DNA from: Seinonella peptonophila
GTDB taxonomy: Bacteria; Bacillota; Bacilli; Thermoactinomycetales; Thermoactinomycetaceae
NCBI RefSeq assembly: GCF_900129355.1
Contig: NZ_FQVL01000001.1
Coordinates: forward strand, 124,001-188,000
Direction: 5' to 3'
DNA length: 64,000 bases
This document shows, one piece after another, positions 39,684 to 48,577 of the stretch; the stretch's first letter is position 1; each line of letters opens with the position of its first letter. The notes under the pieces were generated by a model. The model ran no database searches. It was not told the origin of the DNA and worked only from the letters and a program-made list of their open reading frames with translations. The translations under genes were made by a program, and so were the position numbers.

Positions 39684-40909
39684 CCAGTAGTAAGATAGAG
39701 CCAAAACACCTCTTCGCCGCACAAACAGTGATGGGAAAATTAGAACAACAGGGGTTTCAAGCATATATAGTGGGCGGTTTTGTCCGTGATTTTATCCTAC
39801 AACATCGCTCAAAAGATATTGATATTGCTACAGATGCACGACCTGATCAAGTGATTTCGCTTTTTAACCGAACGGCGCCAACTGGATTACAGCATGGCAC
39901 CGTTACGGTCATTATTGATGAAATTCCAATTGAAGTCACGACTTTTCGTGTTGAAAAGGATTATAATGATCATCGTCATCCAAGTGTTGTTCAATTTGTA
40001 AATTCATTAGAGGCAGATTTAAGCCGACGTGATTTTACGATTAACGCAATGGCAATCAGTATAGATGGAGAACTATATGATCCCTTTGGGGGTGAAGATG
40101 ACCTTCGAAGAGGTCTCATTCGGGCGGTAGGTGATGCAGAACAACGCTTCCTTGAGGACGCTCTTCGAATGATTCGAGCGATTCGTTTTGCGACAAAATT
40201 AAAGTTTAATATAGATTCATCTACTGAGAGAGCATTGCTTAACCATCGATCTCTCTGCCAACATCTATCAATTGAAAGAATAGTAGCAGAGCTGGAAAAA
40301 ATTTGGGATTCCGAGTACTCAAGTAGTGGAATACAACGATTTGTCAATTATCACTTATGGAAACGTCTCCCTGTTTTTTCTTGCTGGAATTGGATAGAAC
40401 CAACCGTTCATCAATATCAGATGTTTGATCTAAATGGGGATCGTATTACAAAGTGGCTTTTTTTATTTTTGTTAGGAAATCAATCGGATATAATTATAAG
40501 TTGTCAAAATTTACATTTCTCTAATCAAGATACAAACGAATGTTTACAAGCCTTTGTCTGTTATCAATTAGGTGTAGAGAATTTGGATGAAGAATCAATC
40601 ATTCGCATGTTACTCAAATACGGATTTCAGACAGTGAAAAGAGCTTTTTATCTTATTCAATTTATGCAGTGTTCATCCACAACATCCATGGAACGTTTGG
40701 AGCATTTATGGAATCGGTTGATCATTCATCATCTTAAAGAGTTAACTATCAATGGGAATGATTTGTTAAGTATAACTTATCGATCACCTGGTCCATGGAT
40801 TGCAAAGACTTTAGAAGAGCTATTATTCCTTGTCGCAAGCGGCAAATTACCGAACCATCGCCAGAATTTATTGGAAGAAGGTCGCCGAATTGTCAAAACA
40901 TTTACGTAA
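39665..40909 (+). CDS. cca: CCA tRNA nucleotidyltransferase
   Basis: TTG 39665 is six bases from GGGGGA. The 414-residue enzyme has the class II motifs [19 protein letters not shown] (metal Asp pair), [23 protein letters not shown] and the [12 protein letters not shown] motif; the C-terminal ~200 residues are less conserved. It adds and repairs the 3' CCA of tRNA. It overlaps mgsA and birA, so all are coupled. Confidence 0.95.
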   Translation: MARFDLTSSKIEPKHLFAAQTVMGKLEQQGFQAYIVGGFVRDFILQHRSKDIDIATDARPDQVISLFNRTAPTGLQHGTVTVIIDEIPIEVTTFRVEKDYNDHRHPSVVQFVNSLEADLSRRDFTINAMAISIDGELYDPFGGEDDLRRGLIRAVGDAEQRFLEDALRMIRAIRFATKLKFNIDSSTERALLNHRSLCQHLSIERIVAELEKIWDSEYSSSGIQRFVNYHLWKRLPVFSCWNWIEPTVHQYQMFDLNGDRITKWLFLFLLGNQSDIIISCQNLHFSNQDTNECLQAFVCYQLGVENLDEESIIRMLLKYGFQTVKRAFYLIQFMQCSSTTSMERLEHLWNRLIIHHLKELTINGNDLLSITYRSPGPWIAKTLEELLFLVASGKLPNHRQNLLEEGRRIVKTFT

Positions 40910-41855
40910 CCAATTACTTCGACTATTGTTAGAACAACAATCACCCTATATTTCAGGCGAAGAGATTAGTAAGCAACTTGGATGTAGTCGCGCGGCGATT
41001 TGGAAACATGTCCAAGAATTACGAAACCAAGGGTATGAAATTGAAGCACGGTCTCGTAATGGTTATCGTCTCATTTCAAAACCTGATCGAATTGCCCCTG
41101 AAGAGATAAATTTCTATCTTCAAACAGAAGTTTTGGGTAAGGAAATCAGATATTATCCTGCCATTACTTCAACTCAAGAGTCTGCTCATCAATGGGCACT
41201 AGCAGGTGCCAAGGAAGGCTCTTTGGTAATTGCAGATCAACAAACAACTGGTCGGGGCCGTTTAGGTACTTCATGGGTTTCTCCAGCAGGGACGGGTATC
41301 TGGATGAGCCTCATTTTACGACCAAATGCTTTATTGAAATTTGCCTCACATTTTACTTTATTAGCAGCCGTTTCAGTGTTTGAGGCCATTCAATCGCTTA
41401 GCTCTTATCCTATCCATATAAAGTGGCCAAATGATCTATTAATCAATAAGAAAAAAGTTTGTGGCATTTTAACAGAATTAAAAGGAGAGCAAGATCGAGT
41501 CGATTATATGGTGATTGGAATAGGGTTAAACGTGAAGCAGAATGATCAATTACCATCACATGCTACTTCCTTAGAAGAAGCTGCCGGGAAACAATATATA
41601 CGTGCTCAAGTCATTGCACAAATTCTTCAACGTATCGAACTTTGTTATATGGAATATGTTAAAGAAGGATTTGCACCCATCCGTAAACGATGGGAAGCAG
41701 GAGCACAGTCTTTTTTTGGAAGAGAAGTTCAAGCGAAAACATGGAATGGTGTGATAAAGGGGATTGCTGAGGGTTTAAATGATGATGGGGCATTAATCAT
41801 TCGTTCAGAGGGAGAAAAACGGATCATTTATTCTGCCGATATTCAAATGACTTAA
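40890..41855 (+). CDS. birA: Bifunctional biotin-protein ligase and biotin repressor
   Basis: TTG 40890 lies eight bases from GAAGG within the end of cca. The 321-residue protein has an N-terminal winged helix (EEISKQLGCSRAAIWKHVQE), the biotin-binding loop TTGRGRLGTSWVSP, and the central KWPNDLLINKKKVCGIL and GIGLNVKQ motifs. It biotinylates acetyl-CoA carboxylase and pyruvate carboxylase, and can repress biotin genes through the DNA-binding domain. The gene order cca-birA-pan is as in Bacillus. Confidence 0.95.
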   Translation: MSKHLRNQLLRLLLEQQSPYISGEEISKQLGCSRAAIWKHVQELRNQGYEIEARSRNGYRLISKPDRIAPEEINFYLQTEVLGKEIRYYPAITSTQESAHQWALAGAKEGSLVIADQQTTGRGRLGTSWVSPAGTGIWMSLILRPNALLKFASHFTLLAAVSVFEAIQSLSSYPIHIKWPNDLLINKKKVCGILTELKGEQDRVDYMVIGIGLNVKQNDQLPSHATSLEEAAGKQYIRAQVIAQILQRIELCYMEYVKEGFAPIRKRWEAGAQSFFGREVQAKTWNGVIKGIAEGLNDDGALIIRSEGEKRIIYSADIQMT

Positions 41856-41909
41856 TCAACAATGCTATAGCAGGTTAAATTGTTTTTATGTATAAAATCA
41901 TTTATCATA

Positions 41910-42053
41910 TATTTAGACGGTATCCATTGGAGCCGTACTTTTCAAGAGCCAGTTAATTCGGAAAATCTAGCTCTGAGCCATTGGGACGGAGACTGCAAAA
42001 AGGAGAAAGTGTTCGCCAATTGAAATTTCTGTTAGATTGGCGTATTCTTTTTT
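41910..42053 (+). promoter_or_regulatory. panB leader: tandem CCATTGG elements and intrinsic terminator
   Basis: Two CCATTGG elements (41924-41930, 41978-41984), each followed by a GC or ACGG segment, precede a terminator: CGCCAAT (42014) pairing with ATTGGCG (42036), then TTCTTTTTT. The ATTGG of the second element could also pair with CCAAT of the terminator stem, giving an antiterminator. A conserved RNA called the pan motif is known upstream of panB in Firmicutes; identity with that motif needs a covariance search. Confidence 0.5.
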
Positions 42054-42088
42054 GCTCTGCCCCACATGATATGGAGGGTGAGGCAAAA

Positions 42089-42952
42089 ATGCTAAGAAAA
42101 GTAACAACGAAGCAATTACGTCAACAAAAGAAAGATCGAGAGCCAATCGCCATGATTACAGCTTATGATTATCCGTCAGCTAAAATTGCTGATGAAGCAG
42201 GTGTTGACATCATTCTTGTAGGCGATTCAGTTGGGACTACTGTGCTAGGTTATGACTCGACCATACCAGTTACAATTGAAGATATCTTGCACCATACCAA
42301 AGCAGTAACTAGAGGTGCGAAACGATCATTAGTAGTAGCTGACCTTCCTTTTGCAACTGCACATCTTTCTCAAGACGAAGTACTGCGGTCTGCGACACGT
42401 TTGATGCAGGAAGGTGGAGCATATGGAGTTAAGGTAGAAGGTAATTCTGGGTTGACGAGTAAAATAAATTCTTTGACCACCGCTGGAATCCCTGTGATGG
42501 GTCATATTGGCTTAACCCCACAGTCAGTAAATCAGTTAGGTGGTTATGCATATCAGGGGAAAGATCGTGATACAGCAAAACGTTTATTAGATGAAGCGGT
42601 ACGAATTGAACAGGCCGGAGCCTTTGCTCTGGTTCTTGAGTGTGTCCCGGAAGAGCTGGGAAAGTTGATAACAGAAACGATTTCAATCCCAACAATCGGG
42701 ATTGGATCTGGGAAGCTTTGTGATGGTCAAGTACTTGTCTTTCACGATTTATTAAACTTTGGAGCAGCATTTCATCCTTCATTTGTGAAGGTGTATAGTG
42801 ATCTAAGTAAAATCATTCATGAAGCAGTTCGAACTTATGTGAAAGAAGTAAAAGAAAAGCAATTCCCAGAAGAAAAGCATGTTAGACATATTACAGAAGA
42901 GACTTTTGATTCTCTTTACGGAGGACACAGTAAACATCATGAAGCACATTAA
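42089..42952 (+). CDS. panB: 3-methyl-2-oxobutanoate hydroxymethyltransferase
   Basis: ATG 42089 follows GGAGGGTGAGG. The 287-residue enzyme has MITAYDYPSAKIADEAGVDI, GDSVGTTVLGY, LPFATA, a metal/catalytic region VKVEGNSG and GIGSGKLCDGQVLVFHD. It makes ketopantoate from alpha-ketoisovalerate, the first committed step to pantothenate and CoA. It begins the panBCD operon. Confidence 0.96.
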   Translation: MLRKVTTKQLRQQKKDREPIAMITAYDYPSAKIADEAGVDIILVGDSVGTTVLGYDSTIPVTIEDILHHTKAVTRGAKRSLVVADLPFATAHLSQDEVLRSATRLMQEGGAYGVKVEGNSGLTSKINSLTTAGIPVMGHIGLTPQSVNQLGGYAYQGKDRDTAKRLLDEAVRIEQAGAFALVLECVPEELGKLITETISIPTIGIGSGKLCDGQVLVFHDLLNFGAAFHPSFVKVYSDLSKIIHEAVRTYVKEVKEKQFPEEKHVRHITEETFDSLYGGHSKHHEAH

Positions 42953-43769
42953 GCAAATCAACCAGCTACGAGTTGAATTGAAACAGTTTGCTTCTCAAAC
43001 AATTGGATTTGTTCCTACAATGGGATATCTTCATTTAGGACATCTAGAGCTTATCAAGCGAGCTAGAGAAGAATGTGATATCGTAGTTTTGTCCATATTC
43101 GTAAACCCTCTACAATTTGGACCCAACGAAGATTTTTCACGCTATCCAAGGGATATCGAAAGAGATGAACAGTTAGCGAAAGAAGCAGGAGTTGATTTTC
43201 TATTTTCTCCATCTGTAGAGGAAATGTATCCTGAGAAGCCATTAACCCATATTGAGGTTGACGAGATCACATCTAAACTTTGTGGATCATCGCGACCAGG
43301 ACATTTTTCTGGTGTGGCGACTGTTGTAACTAAGTTATTTCATATTGTTTCACCTGATCGTGCCTATTTCGGGTTGAAAGATGCTCAACAAGTAGCAGTG
43401 GTGGAACAATTAGTTAAGGACCTCTCATTTCCAGTTGAAATTGTACCATGTGATATTGTCCGTGAAGAAGATGGATTGGCATTAAGTTCTCGAAATGTTT
43501 ATCTCTCTTCCGATGCCAGGAAACAAGCAACAGTTTTATATCGTGCCTTAAAGGAGATTCAAGCAAATCCTCCCTCTGATCCTGAATCAATTCGTTCGAT
43601 TTTGCATGAGCGGATATCTGCTACACCACTTGCACGAATCGATTATATCGATGTTTTAAGTTATCCTGGATTACAAGCAGTAACCACGATCGAAAACCAA
43701 ACAGTTATTGTGGCAGTTGCTGTTTATTTTGACCAAACTCGTCTAATCGATAATATATTGTTGAGGTGA
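42939..43769 (+). CDS. panC: Pantothenate synthetase (pantoate-beta-alanine ligase)
   Basis: ATG 42939 overlaps the panB end by 14 bases; GGAGG is 13 bases ahead. The 276-residue enzyme has the HIGH-like motif PTMGYLHLGHLELIKRA, NPLQFGPNEDFSRYPRDIE, GHFSGVATVVTKLF and SSRNVYLS (KMSKS-like), which activate pantoate with ATP and join it to beta-alanine. It lies between panB and panD. Confidence 0.95.
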   Translation: MKHIKQINQLRVELKQFASQTIGFVPTMGYLHLGHLELIKRAREECDIVVLSIFVNPLQFGPNEDFSRYPRDIERDEQLAKEAGVDFLFSPSVEEMYPEKPLTHIEVDEITSKLCGSSRPGHFSGVATVVTKLFHIVSPDRAYFGLKDAQQVAVVEQLVKDLSFPVEIVPCDIVREEDGLALSSRNVYLSSDARKQATVLYRALKEIQANPPSDPESIRSILHERISATPLARIDYIDVLSYPGLQAVTTIENQTVIVAVAVYFDQTRLIDNILLR

Positions 43770-43775
43770 ATTGAG

Positions 43776-44162
43776 TTGCTTCGTTCGATGATGAAAGCAA
43801 AAATCCATCGTGCAACAGTTACGGAATCGAACTTGCACTATGTAGGTAGTGTTACCATAGATAGTACTATCCTTGAAAAAGTAGATATCATGCCAAACGA
43901 AAAAGTGCAGATTGTCAATAATAACAATGGAGCAAGGTTAGAAACATATGTAATAGCAGGTGAACCAGGAAGTGGAACCATCTGTTTAAATGGCGCTGCT
44001 GCCCGCCTAGTACAACCAGGAGATCAAGTGATTATCATCGCTTATGCATGGCTGAATGAATCGGAGGTAGTCCAGCACCAACCTAAGATTGCCATCATGA
44101 ACGAGCATAACCAAATTGAACAATTGATTGAAGAAGAGGTATATGGCTTAACCACTCCATAA
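43776..44162 (+). CDS. panD: Aspartate 1-decarboxylase proenzyme
   Basis: TTG 43776 is seven bases from GAGGTG. The 128-residue product holds the self-cleavage site Y22-V-G24-S25 (HYVGSVTID), giving the pyruvoyl enzyme, and [20 protein letters not shown]. It makes beta-alanine from aspartate. Its stop codon lies inside the operon terminator, so the transcript ends right after translation. Confidence 0.94.
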   Translation: MLRSMMKAKIHRATVTESNLHYVGSVTIDSTILEKVDIMPNEKVQIVNNNNGARLETYVIAGEPGSGTICLNGAAARLVQPGDQVIIIAYAWLNESEVVQHQPKIAIMNEHNQIEQLIEEEVYGLTTP

Positions 44163-44178
44163 GTTGGGGTGGTTTTTT
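44150..44178 (+). terminator. panBCD operon terminator overlapping the panD stop
   Basis: AACCACTCC pairs with GGGGTGGTT (one mismatch) over a 7-base loop, followed by a T run. In Bacillus dinG follows panD; here the operon stops. Confidence 0.75.
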
Positions 44179-44250
44179 CCTGAAATCATAGGACATACAC
44201 ATGAAAACCCTATTTTTGTAGCATACTGCTATGGAATAGGGGGGATTACT

Positions 44251-45642
44251 TTGCTACATACACAGTGGTTTGAGCAAATGAAAAAAACGTTGGAAGAGAT
44301 GGAAGAAAAGTACCCTCAAAGCACTGATGGCGAACGAGAAAAGTATAAGTTGCAGCTTCAACAAATTCGTAAAAATTGTGATCAGCTATTAAAAGCTTGG
44401 GCAACAGTTGAAGCTCAGGTAGGAAAGTTGTCCAAGAAACATCCCGAATTATTTGGAGAGGTAGAGGAAGAGGCAATTGGCGAGTCTTTTTACTTAGAAG
44501 AGTCAGCAGTTCGACACTTCCGCCAAGGACAAGGATACTATCAATTAATGATGTTTAAAGAAGCCAATCAGATGTTTGAACAAGTGATAAATGAAGAACC
44601 AGACTTTATATTGGGACGTTTGTATCTCGGATTATCTCAATTTCAACAAGGAGAGTTAGAACAGGCCGAACAACATTTTCGCTGGGTTTCACATATTTCC
44701 ACTGAGGATATATTTATCGGATTTTCTTTTCATATGCTCGGCTGTATTCAAGTTCGAAAGGAAAATGATCTACAAGCTGTTCGATTTTTCCAAAAAGCTG
44801 TTTCCTTTTTACCTGATCTTCCAGACGCATGGTTTAATATAGGAGCCTGTTATTATCGACTTCAAGAATATCAAGAAGCGATTTCTGCATTTCATCAAAC
44901 ATTAAAATATGATAAAGATGATTGGGAATCAATGTATTATCTCTCTAATTGCTATCGGTATTATCACGATTGGGGTAATGTCTCATTTTGGAGACTTGCT
45001 TCTTTGGAAAAGCAAAAGCACCCTCAGATTATTGAATCAATTGCCCAAGATTGTGAGGAAATGGGCGATCATGAATGCGCAATTAATTGGTATCTTCGTC
45101 TGATGGTTGAAGATCGAAATTCTTGGACAGCTTATCATGGAATGGTGTGGAATTTTTGGGTAATGGGTAAAAAAGATGCTGCTTGGCTTTGGTTGAAGAA
45201 AGGGCTCACACTATTTCCCCAACAAATAGAACTTCTTTACTTACAAATCTGGATGCTTTTAGATGAGGGTCGATTAACTGAACTAAAACAAATCATACAA
45301 ATTCTACCTTTAAACTATCATGAACGACCCATAACCTGGATGATCTTCTCTCGTTTTTATTCTTTGCAGGGGAATACCGATGAAGCGTTTCGGATAACAG
45401 AAGAAATGGTACAACAAAGTAATCAAACGATACAAGCATTTGGATATTATCAAAAGGGACGTATTCTATTGGACAAACAACAACCTCAGCAAGCTATTCG
45501 CTTCTTTCAAAAGGCATTTGAATTAGAATCGAGCTGGACAGAGCCTAAGTTTTTCGAAGGTATTTGTCATATGCTCGCAGGGGAACTTGATCGAACCGAA
45601 CAATGCTGGAGAGTGATTGCTTTTCCATATATGGAAAACTAA
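44251..45642 (+). CDS. TPR-repeat protein
   Basis: TTG 44251 is six bases from GGGGGG. The 463-residue protein starts with a charged coiled-coil region (~10-65) and continues with at least six to eight TPR units such as AWFNIGACYYRLQEYQEAIS and KGRILLDKQQPQQAIRFFQK. No membrane segment. It is likely a scaffold for protein interaction; no catalytic motif. It follows panD where dinG is found in Bacillus, and converges on the next gene. Confidence 0.75.
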   Translation: MLHTQWFEQMKKTLEEMEEKYPQSTDGEREKYKLQLQQIRKNCDQLLKAWATVEAQVGKLSKKHPELFGEVEEEAIGESFYLEESAVRHFRQGQGYYQLMMFKEANQMFEQVINEEPDFILGRLYLGLSQFQQGELEQAEQHFRWVSHISTEDIFIGFSFHMLGCIQVRKENDLQAVRFFQKAVSFLPDLPDAWFNIGACYYRLQEYQEAISAFHQTLKYDKDDWESMYYLSNCYRYYHDWGNVSFWRLASLEKQKHPQIIESIAQDCEEMGDHECAINWYLRLMVEDRNSWTAYHGMVWNFWVMGKKDAAWLWLKKGLTLFPQQIELLYLQIWMLLDEGRLTELKQIIQILPLNYHERPITWMIFSRFYSLQGNTDEAFRITEEMVQQSNQTIQAFGYYQKGRILLDKQQPQQAIRFFQKAFELESSWTEPKFFEGICHMLAGELDRTEQCWRVIAFPYMEN

Positions 45643-45986
45643 TTTTTTGGATCAGACATCCAATAGCGGATATGTTCTTCTTTTGAAGTTGGAATTCGAT
45701 CTATGACTTCACCGTTAGGATGATATCTATATTCATATTCTCGATAATGTTCAACACGCCATTTTCCGCCCTTACGATTCTTATCGCGAAACTCATCAGT
45801 GGAAACAAATTGCATAACATAACGACTCGTTATTTGTGGTTGATTTGTATTTAAATAAGAAGAAGCAGGGCTCGCTAATGGAAGAGACCAATAATAGCGC
45901 CCTAGTATGAGTGTACCAATCATCAGGTTGATTGCAATAGTTGTCACTAACAAAGTCAATTTTAATCGTTTTTTTAGCACTTGCAT
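45639..45986 (-). CDS. Small membrane-anchored protein
   Basis: ATG 45986 is nine bases from GAAGGAG. The 115-residue product has one N-terminal membrane segment (~residues 10-32) and an extracellular basic/aromatic domain with YEYRYHPNGEVIDRIPT. Its end overlaps the TPR gene by 4 bases. No family recognised. Function unknown. Confidence 0.55.
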   Translation of the reverse strand: MQVLKKRLKLTLLVTTIAINLMIGTLILGRYYWSLPLASPASSYLNTNQPQITSRYVMQFVSTDEFRDKNRKGGKWRVEHYREYEYRYHPNGEVIDRIPTSKEEHIRYWMSDPKN

Positions 45987-46158
45987 GTTTGAATACTCCT
46001 TCAATTTTCTTTTACTTCTACTTCTTTGACGTCATTCTATGCGTGCGAATCGTGAACTACCCCATTTTTTCGGTTGGATTTTCCAATAAATATGTTACAA
46101 TAGACCTAGATTATAATTTTTATTAAATGATAACGTTTCTCTATTGGGGGTATATTTC

Positions 46159-47112
46159 ATGCATAAAGTTGTGATTTTAGGGACAGGACCCGCAGGTCTA
46201 ACTGCGGCCATATATTTAGCTCGTGCTAATATGAACCCATTGGTGATCGCTGGACCAGAGCCAGGAGGACAGTTGACAACAACTACAGATGTAGAGAACT
46301 TTCCGGGGTTTCCAGATGGAATAATGGGGCCTGAATTAATGAATCAAATGGAACAACAGGCAAAACGATTTGGTGCTGAGTTTAAGACTGGTTGGGTGAA
46401 AAAAGTGGATCTGTCAAACCGACCGTTTACTCTTTATCTCGGAGATGAAGAAATCAAAACAGAAAGCCTCATTCTATCTACTGGAGCTTCAGCAAAATTA
46501 CTACAAATACCAGGTGAAAAAGAGAATATTGGTCAAGGAGTTAGCACTTGCGCTACATGTGATGGCTTCTTCTTCAGAGGGAAAAAACTGATCGTGGTAG
46601 GCGGTGGTGACTCAGCAATGGAGGAATCCACGTTCTTAACAAAATTTGCGACAGATGTTACCATCGTTCATCGTCGTAATGAACTACGAGCATCAAAAAT
46701 AATGCAAGAACGAGCAAAGGAAAATGAAAAGATTAAATGGAAGTTAAATCGTACACCAATCGAAGTCGTGACAAAAGAACAAGGTGGTGTGAAAGGCTTA
46801 CTGGTAAAAAATAATGAAACAGGTAACCAGGAATTAATTGAAGCAGATGGCGTATTTATTGCGATAGGTCATAAACCAAACACCGACTTCTTAGAAAACC
46901 AAGTGAAAACTGATCAAATGGGATATGTCCTTGTAGAACCAGGTACAACAAAAACTAGCATCCCAGGTGTTTTTGCTTGTGGCGACGTTCAGGATCATTT
47001 TTATCGGCAAGCGATCACCGCTGCTGGCACGGGATGTATGGCAGCTTTGGACTGTGAACGATATTTAGAGGGCAGTGCATATCAAGATTGGAGCTTTTCA
47101 CTAACTAAATAA
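46159..47112 (+). CDS. trxB: Thioredoxin reductase
   Basis: ATG 46159 follows GGGGGTATAT. The 317-residue flavoprotein has FAD motif LGTGPAGLTAAIYLARA, the active-site CATC in STCATCDGFF, the NADPH motif VVGGGDSAMEES and HRRNELRA, and the C-terminal FACGDVQDHFYRQAITAAG. It reduces thioredoxin with NADPH. A terminator follows at once. Confidence 0.95.
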   Translation: MHKVVILGTGPAGLTAAIYLARANMNPLVIAGPEPGGQLTTTTDVENFPGFPDGIMGPELMNQMEQQAKRFGAEFKTGWVKKVDLSNRPFTLYLGDEEIKTESLILSTGASAKLLQIPGEKENIGQGVSTCATCDGFFFRGKKLIVVGGGDSAMEESTFLTKFATDVTIVHRRNELRASKIMQERAKENEKIKWKLNRTPIEVVTKEQGGVKGLLVKNNETGNQELIEADGVFIAIGHKPNTDFLENQVKTDQMGYVLVEPGTTKTSIPGVFACGDVQDHFYRQAITAAGTGCMAALDCERYLEGSAYQDWSFSLTK

Positions 47113-47122
47113 CTATAAAGGT

Positions 47123-47170
47123 AAAGCCGGCTTGAGTGAGCAATTGATGCTAAGCCGGCTTTGTTTTTTT
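47123..47170 (+). terminator. trxB terminator
   Basis: AAAGCCGGCTT pairs with AAGCCGGCTTT across 18 bases, then G and seven T. The T run is also the left edge of the next inverted repeat. Confidence 0.88.
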
Positions 47171-47225
47171 GTTGTAATAGAAACAATAACCTGTTATAAT
47201 GACATTGTTTCTATTACAACAAAAA
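47166..47225 (+). promoter_or_regulatory. Promoter embedded in a perfect 22-bp inverted repeat
   Basis: Arms 47166-47187 and 47204-47225 are exact complements (core GTTGTAATAGAAACAAT). The 16-base spacer contains TATAAT (47195-47200), and TTGTAA (47172-47177) with a 17-base gap serves as -35 inside the left arm. A dimeric repressor on this site would block the promoter; the MarR-family gene directly downstream is the obvious candidate. Confidence 0.75.
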
Positions 47226-47242
47226 TTCGAGGTGATATCTAT

Positions 47243-47719
47243 ATGACTTTGGAAGGAGAGTTAAGTGCTATTTTTAATAGAGTCTCCGAAAGACATAAGG
47301 TTATTAAAGAAATAGAGCAAAAAAAGTTCAAATTCATGCAGGAAAATACGTTTTTAGAAGTTCATTGCATTGATTGGATCGAAAAGTTGAATGACCCAAA
47401 TGTAACAAAGCTCTCCAAAGCATTACGAGTCACAAGAGGAACAATCAGTAAAATAACAAAAAAACTAATTTCTGATGGATTGATTGAAAAATATCAAAAA
47501 GAAAAGAACAAAAAAGAGATATATTACAAATTAACAGAAGCTGGTCGTGAGATTTATTTGGAGCATCAAGCAATGCACAAAGCACTACTAGAAAAAGATC
47601 ATGCATTCTTTAGTAAATTAAGTGTGGCCGAAAAAGAGCAACTTGTGATGATATTAAAGAAAATTTATGGAGAAATAGCAGAAGAATTAAAGAAGATAGG
47701 GCTAGACAATTATATATAA
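47243..47719 (+). CDS. MarR-family transcriptional regulator
   Basis: ATG 47243 is eight bases from GAGGTG; a longer frame covers the operator and is rejected. The 158-residue protein has a MarR winged helix: CIDWIEKLNDPNVTKLSKAL, RVTRGTISKITKKLISDGLI and a basic wing KEKNKKEIYYKLTEAG. It starts an operon with two hydrolases. The long palindrome over its promoter suggests self-repression. Confidence 0.85.
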   Translation: MTLEGELSAIFNRVSERHKVIKEIEQKKFKFMQENTFLEVHCIDWIEKLNDPNVTKLSKALRVTRGTISKITKKLISDGLIEKYQKEKNKKEIYYKLTEAGREIYLEHQAMHKALLEKDHAFFSKLSVAEKEQLVMILKKIYGEIAEELKKIGLDNYI

Positions 47720-47734
47720 ACGGGGGCTAATCTT

Positions 47735-48565
47735 ATGACACAAATGGATTATGAGTATATAGAAAGCTCTGTCACTTCCAAAGACGGAACGGAGATTAGT
47801 TATAAAGTGATGGGAGAAGGCCCTGGGCTATTAATTGTTCATGGAGCATTTCGTGCTTCACAGCACTATCTTAAATTAGCTCAATATCTATCAAAAGATT
47901 TTACAGTCTATATCATGGATCGACGTGGTCGAAATAAGAGTGGGACAAAGGGCGATCAGTATAACGTTCAAAAAGAATGTGATGATGGAATAGCAGTTAT
48001 TCAAAAGCATAATGTATCTTTCTTATTTGGACATAGTTTTGGAGCGGTGGTTTCGCTTAATATTGCTTTACAATATCCTCTTAAGAAAATTGCAGTTTAT
48101 GAGCCACCCATGGTTCCCTATTTTCCAACATCATGGATACCCAAATTTGAACAAGAACTTCATAAAAATGACTATGTTTCAGCAAGTGTTTCCCTAATAA
48201 AAGGTTTACGCATGGGTGGTGTTATGAGCAAACTTCCAAAACCAATCCTAAAACTTCTCTTTCAATCTATGGCAAAAGGACCAGAATGGGAAGAAAATGT
48301 ACAACTTTTACCAACCGTTTCGGCAGAGGCACAAGCTGTATTGACATGGGATTCAAATATAGACCGCTACAAAAAAAACTCTATAGTAACATTAGTGATG
48401 GCAGGAACAAAAACGCCTAACTATCTGCTTAAAAGTGCAAAAGAATTAGGGACCGTATTGCCCAATAGTCAAAACATATTTATAGAAGGACTTGATCATA
48501 ATGCGCCTGACGAAAGAGCTCCTGAGAAAATCGCACAGATATTAAAAAATTATTTTATAAAATAA
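47735..48565 (+). CDS. Alpha/beta hydrolase
   Basis: The 276-residue protein is preceded by GGGGG at eight bases. It has LLIVHGAFRASQHYLKLAQ, MDRRGRNKSGTKG, nucleophile elbow FGHSFGAVV and the His in EGLDHNAPDERAPE. It is soluble. It is the second gene of the MarR operon, 15 bases after the regulator, so it probably helps break down or modify the regulator's ligand. Confidence 0.85.
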   Translation: MTQMDYEYIESSVTSKDGTEISYKVMGEGPGLLIVHGAFRASQHYLKLAQYLSKDFTVYIMDRRGRNKSGTKGDQYNVQKECDDGIAVIQKHNVSFLFGHSFGAVVSLNIALQYPLKKIAVYEPPMVPYFPTSWIPKFEQELHKNDYVSASVSLIKGLRMGGVMSKLPKPILKLLFQSMAKGPEWEENVQLLPTVSAEAQAVLTWDSNIDRYKKNSIVTLVMAGTKTPNYLLKSAKELGTVLPNSQNIFIEGLDHNAPDERAPEKIAQILKNYFIK

Positions 48566-48577
48566 AGGAGGAACACC

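Noticed and set aside
41981-42088. N-terminal extension of panB
   Set aside because: It would cover the leader terminator; PanB family length and the ribosome site support ATG 42089.
47132-47242. N-terminal extension of the MarR frame
   Set aside because: It would translate through the trxB terminator and operator; ATG 47243 has a proper ribosome site.
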